Of a DNA stretch of 30,416 nucleotides, positions 7,978 to 16,817 are shown in pieces; positions within the stretch are counted from its first letter, which is position 1, and every line of letters begins with the position of its first letter. Location: the NCBI GenBank assembly GCA_964478775.1, contig CAYZJC010000020.1, forward strand, positions 1-30,416, read 5' to 3'. This stretch comes from PNMQ01 sp964478775. Lineage in GTDB: Bacteria > Pseudomonadota > Alphaproteobacteria > Paracaedibacterales > CAIOTO01. The notes beneath the pieces are model-generated. The model did not search any database. It was not told where the DNA came from and saw nothing but the letters and a program-made list of their open reading frames with translations. Made by a program: the position numbers and the translations under genes.

Positions 7978-8880
7978 ATGAATAAAAAAATACACTTAAA
8001 CTTACTAGTTGCTGCGTCAATTATAATGAGTCATAATTTCGCCGAATGTAAGGAATTAGATATACAAAATGCGATAAAAGATGCAAAAGAACAAAATTTA
8101 AAAACGCCTAAGCCTGACCCTGATGGCAGGGTGCAAACCTTAAATAAAAAAGGGGCAATGTCGCCAGCTTTAGATCAGATGTCTCAGGCGTTTGTTGAAT
8201 TTGCAGCACAGCCAGGAAAAAAGGTGTTGGAAATTGGGGTGGGATATGGTTTGGCCTGTACGAAGGCTTTAACGCTTGGTGCGCAAGATTACACAGCTAA
8301 TGACCTTGACGAAAGGCATTTAAAAATTCTGGCCCTTAGCCTTGAGAACCTTAATCCTCAGCTTTTAGCGCATGTTCATCTTTTAGCTGCGGAGTTCCCA
8401 CAACACTTCCAGCAAGATAAAGATAAATATGATGGGATGTTAATCGCAAGAGTTTTCCATTTTATGAACCCTTATGAATTAAAAAGAGCGTTGGACACTG
8501 CATTTAAAATGTTAAAACCGGGTGGAAAGCTTTTTGCTGTGATGATGTCGCCATACGTAAAGGGCTTTGAGACTTTTATTCCAGAATTTGAAAAACGTGT
8601 CACGCAAGGTCATCCTAATCCTGGGTATCTTGAAAACTTACTTGATTATGCAGATTATGACTTGATTCCTAAAGCATCAATGGACAATACACCGCAAAAA
8701 TTCTTCTTTTTTGATACGCGAACAGCACGTAAAGCGCTTGAAGATAGTGGCTTTATAATTGAAAAAGTTACGGAAATGCCTCTGGCTTATCCCTCACAAA
8801 TTTGGCAATTAGATGGAAGAGAGAATATTGGTTTAATTGCAGTCAAACCCTTAATACCGTTAGATCAAAAAAGTGATTAG
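7978..8880 (+). CDS. Exported class I SAM-dependent methyltransferase
   Basis: I place the start at ATG 7978, because AGGAG lies seven bases upstream and the first 22 residues then form a Sec-type signal peptide (MNKKIH followed by LNLLVAASIIM, likely cut after NFA). The 300-residue product has a class I Rossmann methyltransferase core: motif I VLEIGVGYG at about 83-91, an acidic motif II region (ANDLDERHL, about 108-116), and KMLKPGGKLFAVMM as the motif IV-VI strand. The C-terminal part is helical, with a final strand-like stretch (ENIGLIAVKPL). The substrate is unknown. A SAM-dependent enzyme with an export signal is unusual because SAM is cytoplasmic; it could act in a host cell after secretion. 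A hairpin terminator follows. Confidence 0.75.
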   Translation: MNKKIHLNLLVAASIIMSHNFAECKELDIQNAIKDAKEQNLKTPKPDPDGRVQTLNKKGAMSPALDQMSQAFVEFAAQPGKKVLEIGVGYGLACTKALTLGAQDYTANDLDERHLKILALSLENLNPQLLAHVHLLAAEFPQHFQQDKDKYDGMLIARVFHFMNPYELKRALDTAFKMLKPGGKLFAVMMSPYVKGFETFIPEFEKRVTQGHPNPGYLENLLDYADYDLIPKASMDNTPQKFFFFDTRTARKALEDSGFIIEKVTEMPLAYPSQIWQLDGRENIGLIAVKPLIPLDQKSD

Positions 8881-8924
8881 ACTCTTGCAATGATAAAGAG
8901 AAGATCTTTTTCTATAGGGCTATT

Positions 8925-8953
8925 TCTCCCGCATGTAATGTGCGGGAGATTTT
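8925..8953 (+). terminator. Rho-independent terminator of the methyltransferase gene
   Basis: TCTCCCGCA pairs perfectly with TGCGGGAGA over a seven-base loop, and TTTTC follows on the plus strand. It lies 45 bp beyond the stop codon. The minus side lacks a T-run, so it mainly serves the plus-strand gene. Confidence 0.8.
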
Positions 8954-8996
8954 CTTGATTTTTTCCTTGAACCACCTTTGTAGATTCACAGCATAA

Positions 8997-9485
8997 TTAT
9001 AGACTCAGCCCTATTTGCTGGTATGCAGACACATCGCATGTTCCTGGCGACTCTTCTTGCCACAGTTTTGTGATTATAGAGTTTTCAGCCAGCAGGGCAA
9101 AACGTGTTGACCTCATCCCCATACCAGCAACTGAAAGATCAGTTGTAAGACCAAGTGCAGAACAAAGAGCGGCATTCCAATCTGCAATCATTAAGATTTG
9201 CCCTGTATTGCCCAATGAATTTGACCAATGGTGCACGACAAATGGGTCGCACACACAAAGGCAGGCAATGGTGTCAATCTGTTTTTCTTCCTTTAGCTTG
9301 GCAGCATTTTCAATAAATTTAGGGAGGTGAATATTCGTACAGATGGGGGTAAAAGCACCTGGCATACCTAATAACAGGACGCGTTTGCTGTCAAAAAGGC
9401 GCCTTGTTGAGTAAGACTCTTTAGTGTCTCCATTGATCGTAATAATGGTAAGATCAGGAATGGTTGTGTTTAAGCAGCTTGTCAT
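8997..9485 (-). CDS. Peroxiredoxin of the Prx5 type
   Basis: This 162-residue protein has the Prx5 active-site block GMPGAFTPICTNIHLPKF, with the peroxidatic cysteine at C49 preceded by the usual Pro and Thr. It is followed by CLCVCDPFVVHHWSNS and by MRSTRFALLAEN (the conserved arginine region). A later cysteine in SPGTCDVS lies where PRDX5 proteins carry a resolving cysteine. The enzyme should reduce hydrogen peroxide and alkyl hydroperoxides in the cytoplasm using thioredoxin or glutaredoxin. Length is typical. It starts 44 bp after pyk on the same strand, suggesting co-transcription with glycolysis. Confidence 0.92.
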   Translation of the reverse strand: MTSCLNTTIPDLTIITINGDTKESYSTRRLFDSKRVLLLGMPGAFTPICTNIHLPKFIENAAKLKEEKQIDTIACLCVCDPFVVHHWSNSLGNTGQILMIADWNAALCSALGLTTDLSVAGMGMRSTRFALLAENSIITKLWQEESPGTCDVSAYQQIGLSL

Positions 9486-9529
9486 CTTTATTTCTTTTCA
9501 TGTAGATAAATTAAGTGATTTTGTATCTC

Positions 9530-10960
9530 TTATTCTGTATCAGCGGCCCCTATTTGTGCAACCCTTAAAATGTTGGTTCCCCCAGCTTCACCAAAGGGAA
9601 CACCTGCTGTTACAATAATATGCTGTCCATTTTTGGCAAGTCCTTCAGCTTTGGCTGTCATGCAAGCTAGTGACACCATATGTGAAAAGCTATAAACATG
9701 CCCCACAAGTGTTGCATGCGCACCCCATACTAAGGTCATACGCCTTACAGTTGAAACATTTGGGGTCAGTGAGAGGATAGGCGACAAGGGTCTTTCTCTT
9801 GCAACGCGCAAGGTTGTAAAACCGCGTTCTGAAAAGGTTACAATGCATTGAATAGGAATTGTTTTTGAAACCATGTGTGCGGCTGCTGCGATAGAATCTG
9901 TGATTGTTTGCGGACGCAGAGTAATTTCAGCTTGTCTTTGTTCTCTGTAGGTAGGATCGGCTTCCGTTCGTCTTATAATCCTGTCCATGATTTTCACCGC
10001 CTCAAAGGGAAATTGGCCTGAGGCAGATTCTGCTGACAACATCACAGCATCGACTGCATCATAGACAGCTGTAGCGACATCAGAAGCCTCGGCGCGCGTA
10101 GGGGTGGGGCAATTAATCATAGATTCCAGCATTTGCGTTGCCACAATCACAGGTCTGCCAGCTTTGCGGCATGACTTAATGATCTTGCGCTGAATGACGG
10201 GGACATCTTCTGTGGGTAATTCAACACCTAAATCACCACGTGCAATCATAATACAGTCAGAGGCTTCGATAATGGCTTCTAAACCTTCTAGCGCCTTTGG
10301 TTTTTCAATTTTACTTGCAATAGCGGCGCGGTTTTGAATGATTTCCCTGGCTTGTAAGACGTCTTCAACAGTTTGTACGAATGATAGGGCAATAAAGTCC
10401 ACACCAATATTCAAAGCAAAGTTTAAATCATCTAAATCTTTTTCGGTTAGGGCTGATATAGGAAGCTTAATATGGGGCACATTAAGACCTTTTTTATTAC
10501 CTAAGATTCCTGGACGAATGACTTCTGTTATAGCCTGTTTGTCATCAAAAGATAAAACGCGCAATTCTATTTTGCCATCATCTAACAACAGCTGGGCATC
10601 TTGATGCAGGGCTTGGAAAATTTCTGGGTGAGGAAGGCAAACACGGCTTTGATTTCCTGGGGTTTTATCCATATCTAGTTTAAATTTTTGGCCCTTGGTA
10701 AGGGTAACTTCTCCATTTTCAAATACACCAACGCGCAGCTTTGGGCCTTGTAAATCTGCAATAATGCCTACAGGCCTGTTGTGTTTGACTTCTATTTGGC
10801 GAATTAGGTCATCGGTTTCCTTATGTTTTTCTTGCGTGCCATGTGAAAAATTCAAACTAAAAAGGTCGGCTCCACTGTGAAAAAGCGTTTCAATTGCCTC
10901 TAGAGAATCAGATGCAGGTCCTAATGTTGCAATTATCTTTGTGTTGCGATTCCTTAGCAT
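9530..10960 (-). CDS. pyk: Pyruvate kinase
   Basis: This 476-residue protein is a full-length pyruvate kinase. It shows the N-terminal KIIATLGPASDS and LNFSHGTQEKH blocks, the catalytic-lysine region SKIEKPKALEGLEAII, the signature IMIARGDLGVELP, the QMLESMINCPTPTRAE block and the regulatory C-terminal domain (ITVTAGVPFG-like IIVTAGVPFGEAGGTN). It converts phosphoenolpyruvate and ADP to pyruvate and ATP. AAGG lies shortly before the ATG at 10960. An inverted repeat TTAAAC/GTTTAA at about 10975-10995 is in the upstream region and could be an operator. The peroxiredoxin gene follows. Confidence 0.97.
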   Translation of the reverse strand: MLRNRNTKIIATLGPASDSLEAIETLFHSGADLFSLNFSHGTQEKHKETDDLIRQIEVKHNRPVGIIADLQGPKLRVGVFENGEVTLTKGQKFKLDMDKTPGNQSRVCLPHPEIFQALHQDAQLLLDDGKIELRVLSFDDKQAITEVIRPGILGNKKGLNVPHIKLPISALTEKDLDDLNFALNIGVDFIALSFVQTVEDVLQAREIIQNRAAIASKIEKPKALEGLEAIIEASDCIMIARGDLGVELPTEDVPVIQRKIIKSCRKAGRPVIVATQMLESMINCPTPTRAEASDVATAVYDAVDAVMLSAESASGQFPFEAVKIMDRIIRRTEADPTYREQRQAEITLRPQTITDSIAAAAHMVSKTIPIQCIVTFSERGFTTLRVARERPLSPILSLTPNVSTVRRMTLVWGAHATLVGHVYSFSHMVSLACMTAKAEGLAKNGQHIIVTAGVPFGEAGGTNILRVAQIGAADTE

Positions 10961-11064
10961 GTGGGCCTTATTCTTTAAACTTACCTATGTTTAAGGTTAG
11001 CAAAAATAAAAACCTAAAGGATAGAAAAAACTGATCTCCTCCATCATTCTTGTGGCGTTAAACA

Positions 11065-12645
11065 TTAGCCAATCTTGATTTCAGCATGTAGGGCCCCTGT
11101 ATTTTTAATCGCCATTAAGATAGACCCCATATCTTTCACAGATACGCCCAATTGGTTAAGGGCATTAACAAGTTTGTCGATTGTAGGACCAGAACTGAGT
11201 AAATTAAATTTCCCTTTTTCCTCCTTGACGCTGAGGTTGGTATTGCTGGTAATGACAGAGTCCATGCCGCTTGCAGTTGCAAAGGTTTGATTTAAGGGGT
11301 TGATTCCACCCATCATACCTGGCATCATCATCGGGTTCATAGCCGGCATATTATTCCCCTGTACAGCTTTTTTATCAATTGCTGCGAGTTGTTCGTTAAA
11401 ATTTTGTGATAGCTGTAATTTTGCCTTTTCATGCATTTTAATCATATCATTATGCTGAGAGATGTAGCTTTGTTCATTAACAATGGATTTATTCTCTTCT
11501 TCAAATTTTTTCAGTTCAGCTTCTTGCTTTTTTTCAAGTAATATCATTTGTTCTTTTTGCAAATCCCTCATGGCAATTTTCTCTTGTGCGGCAGCTTCAA
11601 GAGATAGGACTGTTTGTCCAGAAAGAGCACCACCCATATAAGGATTATTGATGTTAAGATTGGGCATGTAAACACGTGGTTCTTCAACAACTTTTACAGT
11701 GATAGACCCATGCGTTAGCGCAACAGGACTAATACGTGTTTTGGTGCTCATAGCAATCACACCATTGTTTTCATCAATCACAATTCTAGCTTTAATGTCT
11801 GGTCTTACTTCCAAATGCCCAATTTCATAAAGCAAATCCATAGGTGCAAGCTCTTTTGGAAGGCTTAAATCAATTGTTCCCATATCGTGTGCTTTTGCAA
11901 CTGCATCGCCCCATTTTCTAGCTTTCCCAAACGCATTGATGGCTTCTACAATACGTTTTGCGGTTGTCACATCTGGTTCACGTAATAACAATTTTACAGC
12001 TTTAAGGTCGGTGAGTTCGTATTCAACTTCACGCTCAATTAAGGCACCGTCTGCAATTTTTCCAGCAGTTGGAACCCCTTTGGTCTGCTGCGCATTGATA
12101 CCTGCACCACTCACCCCAGAAACCGAGATATTTCCTTGTGCAACTGCATACACTCTGCCATCAGCCCCTTGTAGAGATGTCACAATCAATGTCCCACCAT
12201 TAAGGCTTTTCGCATCACCCATTGCAGATACCGCAACATCAATTTTGCTACCTGACCTTGCAAAAGCAGGAAGGGTAGCTGTGACCATTACCATGGCGAC
12301 ATTCTTTCCTGAAATATTGCCATCACGAATATTGACCCCTAAACGCTCTAGCATGCTCACCAAGCTTTCCTTTGTTTGCGGCGAGGTTGACAACGAATCA
12401 CCCGTACCGTTTAGGCCCACAACAATGCCGCGCCCAACAAGGTAGTTATCACGTACACCCTTGACTGTGGTAATATCTTTGATGCGTGTTGATGGATCTT
12501 CATCTCTAAAGTCAGGGTTTGTGAATGTTTCAGAAACACTCAGACCTTTTGGGGATTGAGGTGCATCTTCTGCTCGCAAAAATTGAGAAATCAAAAGACT
12601 GATAGCCATAAGATAAAGAGATGTGTATTTTAGTGTTGTGGGCAT
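11065..12645 (-). CDS. flgI: Flagellar P-ring protein FlgI with a coiled-coil insertion
   Basis: The N-terminal 24 residues form a signal peptide. Residues from about 52 (STRIKDITTVKGVRDN) to about 333 follow FlgI closely, including LVGRGIVVGLNGTGDS and SAMGDAKSLNGGTLI. The final 60 residues (NTNLSVKEEKGKFNLL to the end) match the FlgI C-terminus. Between them, at about 334-466, lies an extra segment of roughly 130 residues. It starts with a charged coiled-coil-like stretch (about 351-424) and ends in a methionine-rich patch (NNMPAMNPMMMPGMMGG). The family is normally about 350-380 residues; this one is 526. FlgI assembles the ring around the rod in the periplasm at the peptidoglycan layer. 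The gene stands apart from the flgF-G-A-H operon. Confidence 0.93.
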   Translation of the reverse strand: MPTTLKYTSLYLMAISLLISQFLRAEDAPQSPKGLSVSETFTNPDFRDEDPSTRIKDITTVKGVRDNYLVGRGIVVGLNGTGDSLSTSPQTKESLVSMLERLGVNIRDGNISGKNVAMVMVTATLPAFARSGSKIDVAVSAMGDAKSLNGGTLIVTSLQGADGRVYAVAQGNISVSGVSGAGINAQQTKGVPTAGKIADGALIEREVEYELTDLKAVKLLLREPDVTTAKRIVEAINAFGKARKWGDAVAKAHDMGTIDLSLPKELAPMDLLYEIGHLEVRPDIKARIVIDENNGVIAMSTKTRISPVALTHGSITVKVVEEPRVYMPNLNINNPYMGGALSGQTVLSLEAAAQEKIAMRDLQKEQMILLEKKQEAELKKFEEENKSIVNEQSYISQHNDMIKMHEKAKLQLSQNFNEQLAAIDKKAVQGNNMPAMNPMMMPGMMGGINPLNQTFATASGMDSVITSNTNLSVKEEKGKFNLLSSGPTIDKLVNALNQLGVSVKDMGSILMAIKNTGALHAEIKIG

Positions 12646-12891
12646 TGCTTGATATGTGATTTAAAGAACTCTGATCTATTCTGTTGCAATTTTCATGCCA
12701 AAGTCTTTGTAGTCAAGTTAAAGAGAAGATGAGAATTTCTGCGACTACGACTGCGATTGCTCTTAAAAGATGTTATTATAGTTAGCCTGAAATCAGGTGG
12801 AGAGTTGACATTCTTCTTGAACAGATCTATCAATAGTGACTATACTAAATGTAAGATAATTTTTAAACTTTACTAAAGGCAATATCTATTT
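12646..12891. promoter_or_regulatory. Divergent intergenic region between flgI and the DUF155 gene
   Basis: About 245 bp separate two divergent start codons, so promoters for both should be here. It contains TGTAGTCAAGTTAAAG (12708-12723), an exact copy of the 16-mer at 7777-7792. A GC-richer patch follows, with GCGACTACGACTGCGATTG. I cannot assign promoter boxes. Confidence 0.4.
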
Positions 12892-13734
12892 ATGCGCTGC
12901 GCATCGTACTGCACTGCAGAAAACTACGATATCGACGAACTTGCAAAATATTTTCGAAAAGAAGGTTTTGACCCCAAATTCTATGATAACGTGATTCATA
13001 TTCACAAACCACGTGAAATGTCCGACCAACACGAACATGACCTTGAATTTTTTATATTCCCATACGGGTGCATTAGTGCATGGGGGTTAAATGAAGAAGA
13101 AGAGATTTCCTTTATTGACAGCATTAAAGAATTTCAGATTAACCCTCTTCAAGACTACACTGTCGACACCTCTAACTACGATTATGGTGACGAGACAAAT
13201 ATTGAGGAAGAAGAAGATGCAATGGTGTTGGAGTCAACGGACCCCCTCATTAAGTTATCTCTTTCACATGGTCTGACACAGTCTGTTAAGCTTGAAGCAT
13301 TTGAACTTAAAATTGCCAAAACAATTGAAAAAACACGCAATCTTCCAGACGAACTTGCGAAAATGGGTAAAATTTCCATGTCGCGTAAAAAATTGTCACA
13401 AAAAATTGGTGCGCTGTTTGCGGAAAGAAATTCTATTAATCTTCACTCTGATATTTTAGATACACCTGAATTTTTCTGGCGACGTCCCAAGTATGAAATT
13501 TTATACCGTATGGCCTTTGAATATATGGACATTCACCAAAGAATGGATATTTTAAATAAAAGACTAAATGTTATTCATGAATTGTATGATATTTTATCTA
13601 ACGAGTTAAAACATGCACATTCCTCACGCCTCGAGTGGATTATTATTTTACTGATTGTGAGTGAGGTTATTATGCAAATTTTTAGCCTTGAAAAAGTTGC
13701 TGAATTTTTTAAAAACATCAGCCTCTTTACTTAA
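12892..13734 (+). CDS. RMND1/DUF155 family membrane-anchored protein
   Basis: This 280-residue protein matches the RMND1/Sif2 (DUF155, YagE) family. The N-terminal half is alpha/beta, with FFIFPYGCISAWGL followed by an acidic segment (NEEEEISFIDSI). The middle contains the helical DPLIKLSLSHGLTQSVKLEAFE block, then SEFFWRRPKYE-like DTPEFFWRRPKYEILYRM and DIHQRMDILNKRLNVIHELYDIL, which are characteristic. A single hydrophobic helix near the C-terminus (WIIILLIVSEVIMQIF) probably anchors it in the inner membrane. Eukaryotic relatives support mitochondrial translation; the bacterial role is not established. AAAGGC precedes the ATG. An HPt gene follows 42 bp downstream. Confidence 0.85.
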   Translation: MRCASYCTAENYDIDELAKYFRKEGFDPKFYDNVIHIHKPREMSDQHEHDLEFFIFPYGCISAWGLNEEEEISFIDSIKEFQINPLQDYTVDTSNYDYGDETNIEEEEDAMVLESTDPLIKLSLSHGLTQSVKLEAFELKIAKTIEKTRNLPDELAKMGKISMSRKKLSQKIGALFAERNSINLHSDILDTPEFFWRRPKYEILYRMAFEYMDIHQRMDILNKRLNVIHELYDILSNELKHAHSSRLEWIIILLIVSEVIMQIFSLEKVAEFFKNISLFT

Positions 13735-13776
13735 CATAAGCCGTAATCTTCTCTAGCCGTTTATCAGGATAATCAA

Positions 13777-14115
13777 ATGGAAGCCGATATCAACATTGAA
13801 CACTTAGAAATGCTAAAGTCCATATTAGAAGGCGATAAGTTTTCAGCACTTGTTGACTTATATATAAAAGATAGCACGCGCCTTATTAATGAATGCCGTC
13901 AGGCTTTGCAAAATGAACAATGGCAACATTTAAGTGAAGTTGCGCATGCCTTAAAGGGGAGTTCTGCCAATGTTGGCATCACTGTCATCTCGAACATCGC
14001 CAAGCAACTGGAAGGATCTGCTAAAGACAATGACCGGCTTGCTTGTTTGAGCTTGATTGGCTCAATGGTTGAAAAACAAAATGATGTGATCAGCACACTC
14101 AACACACTTAGGTAA
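13777..14115 (+). CDS. Stand-alone histidine phosphotransfer (HPt) protein
   Basis: The 112-residue protein is essentially one HPt four-helix-bundle domain. The phospho-accepting histidine is H57 in EVAHALKGSSANVG, and the later IAKQLEGSAKDND matches the helix that packs against it. It should shuttle phosphate between a hybrid histidine kinase and response regulators in the cytoplasm. No kinase or receiver is encoded in the window, so its partners are elsewhere. AGGATAA precedes the ATG. It follows the DUF155 gene on the same strand and converges with the ABC transporter gene, whose stop is 18 bp away. Confidence 0.9.
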   Translation: MEADINIEHLEMLKSILEGDKFSALVDLYIKDSTRLINECRQALQNEQWQHLSEVAHALKGSSANVGITVISNIAKQLEGSAKDNDRLACLSLIGSMVEKQNDVISTLNTLR

Positions 14116-14133
14116 TATCATTGACATATCCCT

Positions 14134-15948
14134 TTACGCAGCTTCATTTTCATAGCCGCTTAGTTGTCTTTCCCACATAGAAAAATAGACCCCTTGTTGT
14201 TCTAAGAGTGACTCGTGTGTTCCTGTTTCTATGATGCGCCCCTTGTCCATTACAACTATCAAATCGGCATGGACGATCGTAGATAAGCGGTGCGCAATGA
14301 TTAAAGTGCTGACATTTTTTGATATTCTTTCAAGGTTTTCTTGAAACGCATGCTCTGTTTTTGTATCTAAAGCTGATGTTGCTTCGTCAAAAATAAATAA
14401 CTGTGGTTTTTTAAGCAATGTTCTAGCAATCGCAACACGTTGCTTTTCACCGCCTGAAAGCTTAAGGCCTCTTTCACCTACTTGTGTTTCAAAACCATCT
14501 GGCAGGCTTTGGATAAAGTCATAAATTTCAGCCTTCTTAGCGGCTGTCACAACATCTTCATAACTTGCATGGGGATTGCCATAGTGAATGTTGTAAAAGA
14601 TTGTGTCATTAAATAAAACGGTGTCTTGGGGAACTATTCCTATAATCGACCTTAATTGTGCCAAAGACATGGAACGTATATCAACACCATCAAATGTAAT
14701 GGCACCTTCATTGACATCATAAAAGCGAAACAGTAGCCTTGATAAGGTAGACTTTCCAGCCCCGCTTTCCCCAACAACAGCAACAGTTTTGCCACACTCT
14801 ATTTGAAAAGAAACATCTTTTAAAATTTCACGTTCATGGGAATAGCCAAAACGTACATTTTTAAACTCTATTCCCTTTTTAATTTCATTGACTAAAGTTG
14901 GGTTTTCTTTTTCTGTAATTTCATAAGGTTCATTTAACAATAAAAACATATCTTCAATATTAACTAAAGCCAATTTAATTTCACGGTAAGCAAAGCCAAG
15001 GTTAAATAACGGAATTGTCAACTGAATCAAAAAGGCATTAATAGCTACCAAGTCACCTATGGTCATGTTGTTATTTAGAACATCTAGGGTGCCAATTAAC
15101 ATCATTACCGAAAGCCCAACAGACAATATAAGGGCTTGACCGAAGTTGAGGTATGCTAAACTAAAACGTGAAGCAATGGCGGCTTGTTCATAAATTTTAA
15201 GACTGCTATCGAACCTTTCGTGTTCATGGCCTTCATTTCCAAAATATTTAACAGTTTCAAAATTAAGTAAACTATCAATCGCTTTGGCTTGCGCTTGGGT
15301 TTCCATAGCGTTCGTTTTGCGCACATAAACAATGCGCCACTCTGTTAGCTTAATGGTATAGCTGATATAGGCTAACAAGGTGAGAAGTGTGATAATGGCA
15401 TAGCGATAATCATAAAACCAAAACAGGGCAATGGTCACCAAAATCATTTCAACCATAGTTGGCAAAATATTAAAGGTTGCAAACAACATGAGGGTTTCAA
15501 TAGACTTTGTGCCGCGTTCAATGATACGTGCAAGGCCACCTGTTTGACGCGACAGATGAAAACGCAGACTTAATTTATGCAAATGGTCAAAAACACACAA
15601 ACCCAACTCGCGTAATGCGCGTTGGGAAATGCGTGCTGCCTGCGTGTCTCTTATTTCGGCAAAAAATGAAGATAATACACGAAGGCCACCATAGCCCACC
15701 AAACATACAATCACAATACTAGACATGGCTTGTGGCTTTGATAAAGCATCTATTAGCCCTTTAAAAGTTGCAGGCACCATTACCAAGAACGCTTTTGATA
15801 TAATCATAGCAATTATGGCAATAATCAAACGCACTTTATAAGAGGGTAATGACTTTGGCCAAAGAAAAGACCAAATACGAATGAGGGTTACCATCTTAGG
15901 CTTAGCTGTAGGTGAAGTGGGGGCATGAAAACGATGTGGTGATGACAT
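14134..15948 (-). CDS. Atm1-type ABC exporter (fused permease and ATPase)
   Basis: This 604-residue half-transporter has an N-terminal membrane domain with about six helices and a C-terminal ATPase. The ATPase shows Walker A GESGAGKST (393-401), Q-loop VPQDTVLFN, signature LSGGEKQR (497-504), Walker B LFIFDEATSALD and H-loop IAHRLST. Membrane-domain motifs such as RQTGGLARIIERGTKSIE and LLNFETVKYFGNE are typical of the Atm1/ABCB7/HMT1 group rather than MsbA. Those proteins export glutathione-linked sulfur or metal conjugates, supporting Fe-S assembly or metal detoxification. The alphaproteobacterial relatives are the likely source of mitochondrial Atm1. Substrate here is inferred from family. 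Confidence 0.9.
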   Translation of the reverse strand: MSSPHRFHAPTSPTAKPKMVTLIRIWSFLWPKSLPSYKVRLIIAIIAMIISKAFLVMVPATFKGLIDALSKPQAMSSIVIVCLVGYGGLRVLSSFFAEIRDTQAARISQRALRELGLCVFDHLHKLSLRFHLSRQTGGLARIIERGTKSIETLMLFATFNILPTMVEMILVTIALFWFYDYRYAIITLLTLLAYISYTIKLTEWRIVYVRKTNAMETQAQAKAIDSLLNFETVKYFGNEGHEHERFDSSLKIYEQAAIASRFSLAYLNFGQALILSVGLSVMMLIGTLDVLNNNMTIGDLVAINAFLIQLTIPLFNLGFAYREIKLALVNIEDMFLLLNEPYEITEKENPTLVNEIKKGIEFKNVRFGYSHEREILKDVSFQIECGKTVAVVGESGAGKSTLSRLLFRFYDVNEGAITFDGVDIRSMSLAQLRSIIGIVPQDTVLFNDTIFYNIHYGNPHASYEDVVTAAKKAEIYDFIQSLPDGFETQVGERGLKLSGGEKQRVAIARTLLKKPQLFIFDEATSALDTKTEHAFQENLERISKNVSTLIIAHRLSTIVHADLIVVMDKGRIIETGTHESLLEQQGVYFSMWERQLSGYENEAA

Positions 15949-16046
15949 TGATTTTTATTTTTAAAACTAACTTTGAAAACCACTATACACCAATCATGAA
16001 GTGAAGGACACCTTAAGATTAAGCTATCAATTCGAACAAAAAAGTC

Positions 16047-16817
16047 TTAGACACTTTGTGTGCATCTTATCAACCTCTTTAGTTCTTCAAAGAGTATCCA
16101 TACTTCTTGTGTAAACCAATCATTCCATTGTACTTGTGAAATAGGGTATTCAGAAATCCTTGCCAAGCCAACATAAGTTTTAAGCTTTGAAAGCATATAG
16201 CCAATCCTCAAATGCATGAAATCTGCTTCATGCATCCGTATTTCATCCAAGATAATTGTTTCATTTTTATTATAAATTGCAATGAATTCAACAATATGGT
16301 CGTTCACTAATTCCCGTTTTAGGACATAGCCAAATGAATTCTTTATAACGTCAAGGCTTGAGGCTAATTCAATTACATGAGTGATTAGTATTTCAATGGC
16401 TTGAATGGATTTTGCCAACCTCTCGTTGGCAAATACCCATGTATCTTGTGCGGGAGTAATTTGATGATGATTTTTGTAACGTAATGGCAAACTATACCCA
16501 ACCCCTCTTGTGTTGAGGATAAAGTCACCCAAGCAAGGATGCATTTGCACTATGCAATGCCTTGTTTCTGAAAGTTTGCGATGCATTCGTGTAATATCAG
16601 ACATAAACAAACCTTGCCTTTTTAAAATTTCACAAATTTCATCATAGCTTAAGGGGTTGGGATGTTTGTTAAGTAAGGCATATAACAAATGGGCCATATA
16701 AGGTTTGAGTCGCTTTTCTTTTGTAGCACCATCAATCTCAACACGCAATAAAGATGCATTGAGATCGATAGTGATCACATTTTGATTTAAAGAATCAATT
16801 AATGAGACAAAATTCAT
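16047..16817 (-). CDS. Winged-helix (OmpR/PhoB-type) DNA-binding protein
   Basis: The 256-residue protein has, at about 25-115, the pattern of an OmpR-type winged helix: LKPYMAHLLYALLNKHPNPLSYDEI for the first helices, a recognition helix region with ITRMHRKLSETRHCI, and the wing ILNTRGVGYSLPL, where RGxGY is the family hallmark. The remaining 130 residues are helical with no receiver domain or membrane segment and are not recognised. It is probably a transcription regulator with an unknown sensor part. Its start ATG overlaps the stop of the AlaX gene by four bases (ATGA), so the two are translationally coupled. Target genes are unknown. Confidence 0.65.
   Translation of the reverse strand: MNFVSLIDSLNQNVITIDLNASLLRVEIDGATKEKRLKPYMAHLLYALLNKHPNPLSYDEICEILKRQGLFMSDITRMHRKLSETRHCIVQMHPCLGDFILNTRGVGYSLPLRYKNHHQITPAQDTWVFANERLAKSIQAIEILITHVIELASSLDVIKNSFGYVLKRELVNDHIVEFIAIYNKNETIILDEIRMHEADFMHLRIGYMLSKLKTYVGLARISEYPISQVQWNDWFTQEVWILFEELKRLIRCTQSV

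Noticed and set aside
11936..12445. Plus-strand frame of 169 codons
   Set aside because: It mirrors flgI, whose frame matches its family over the same interval.
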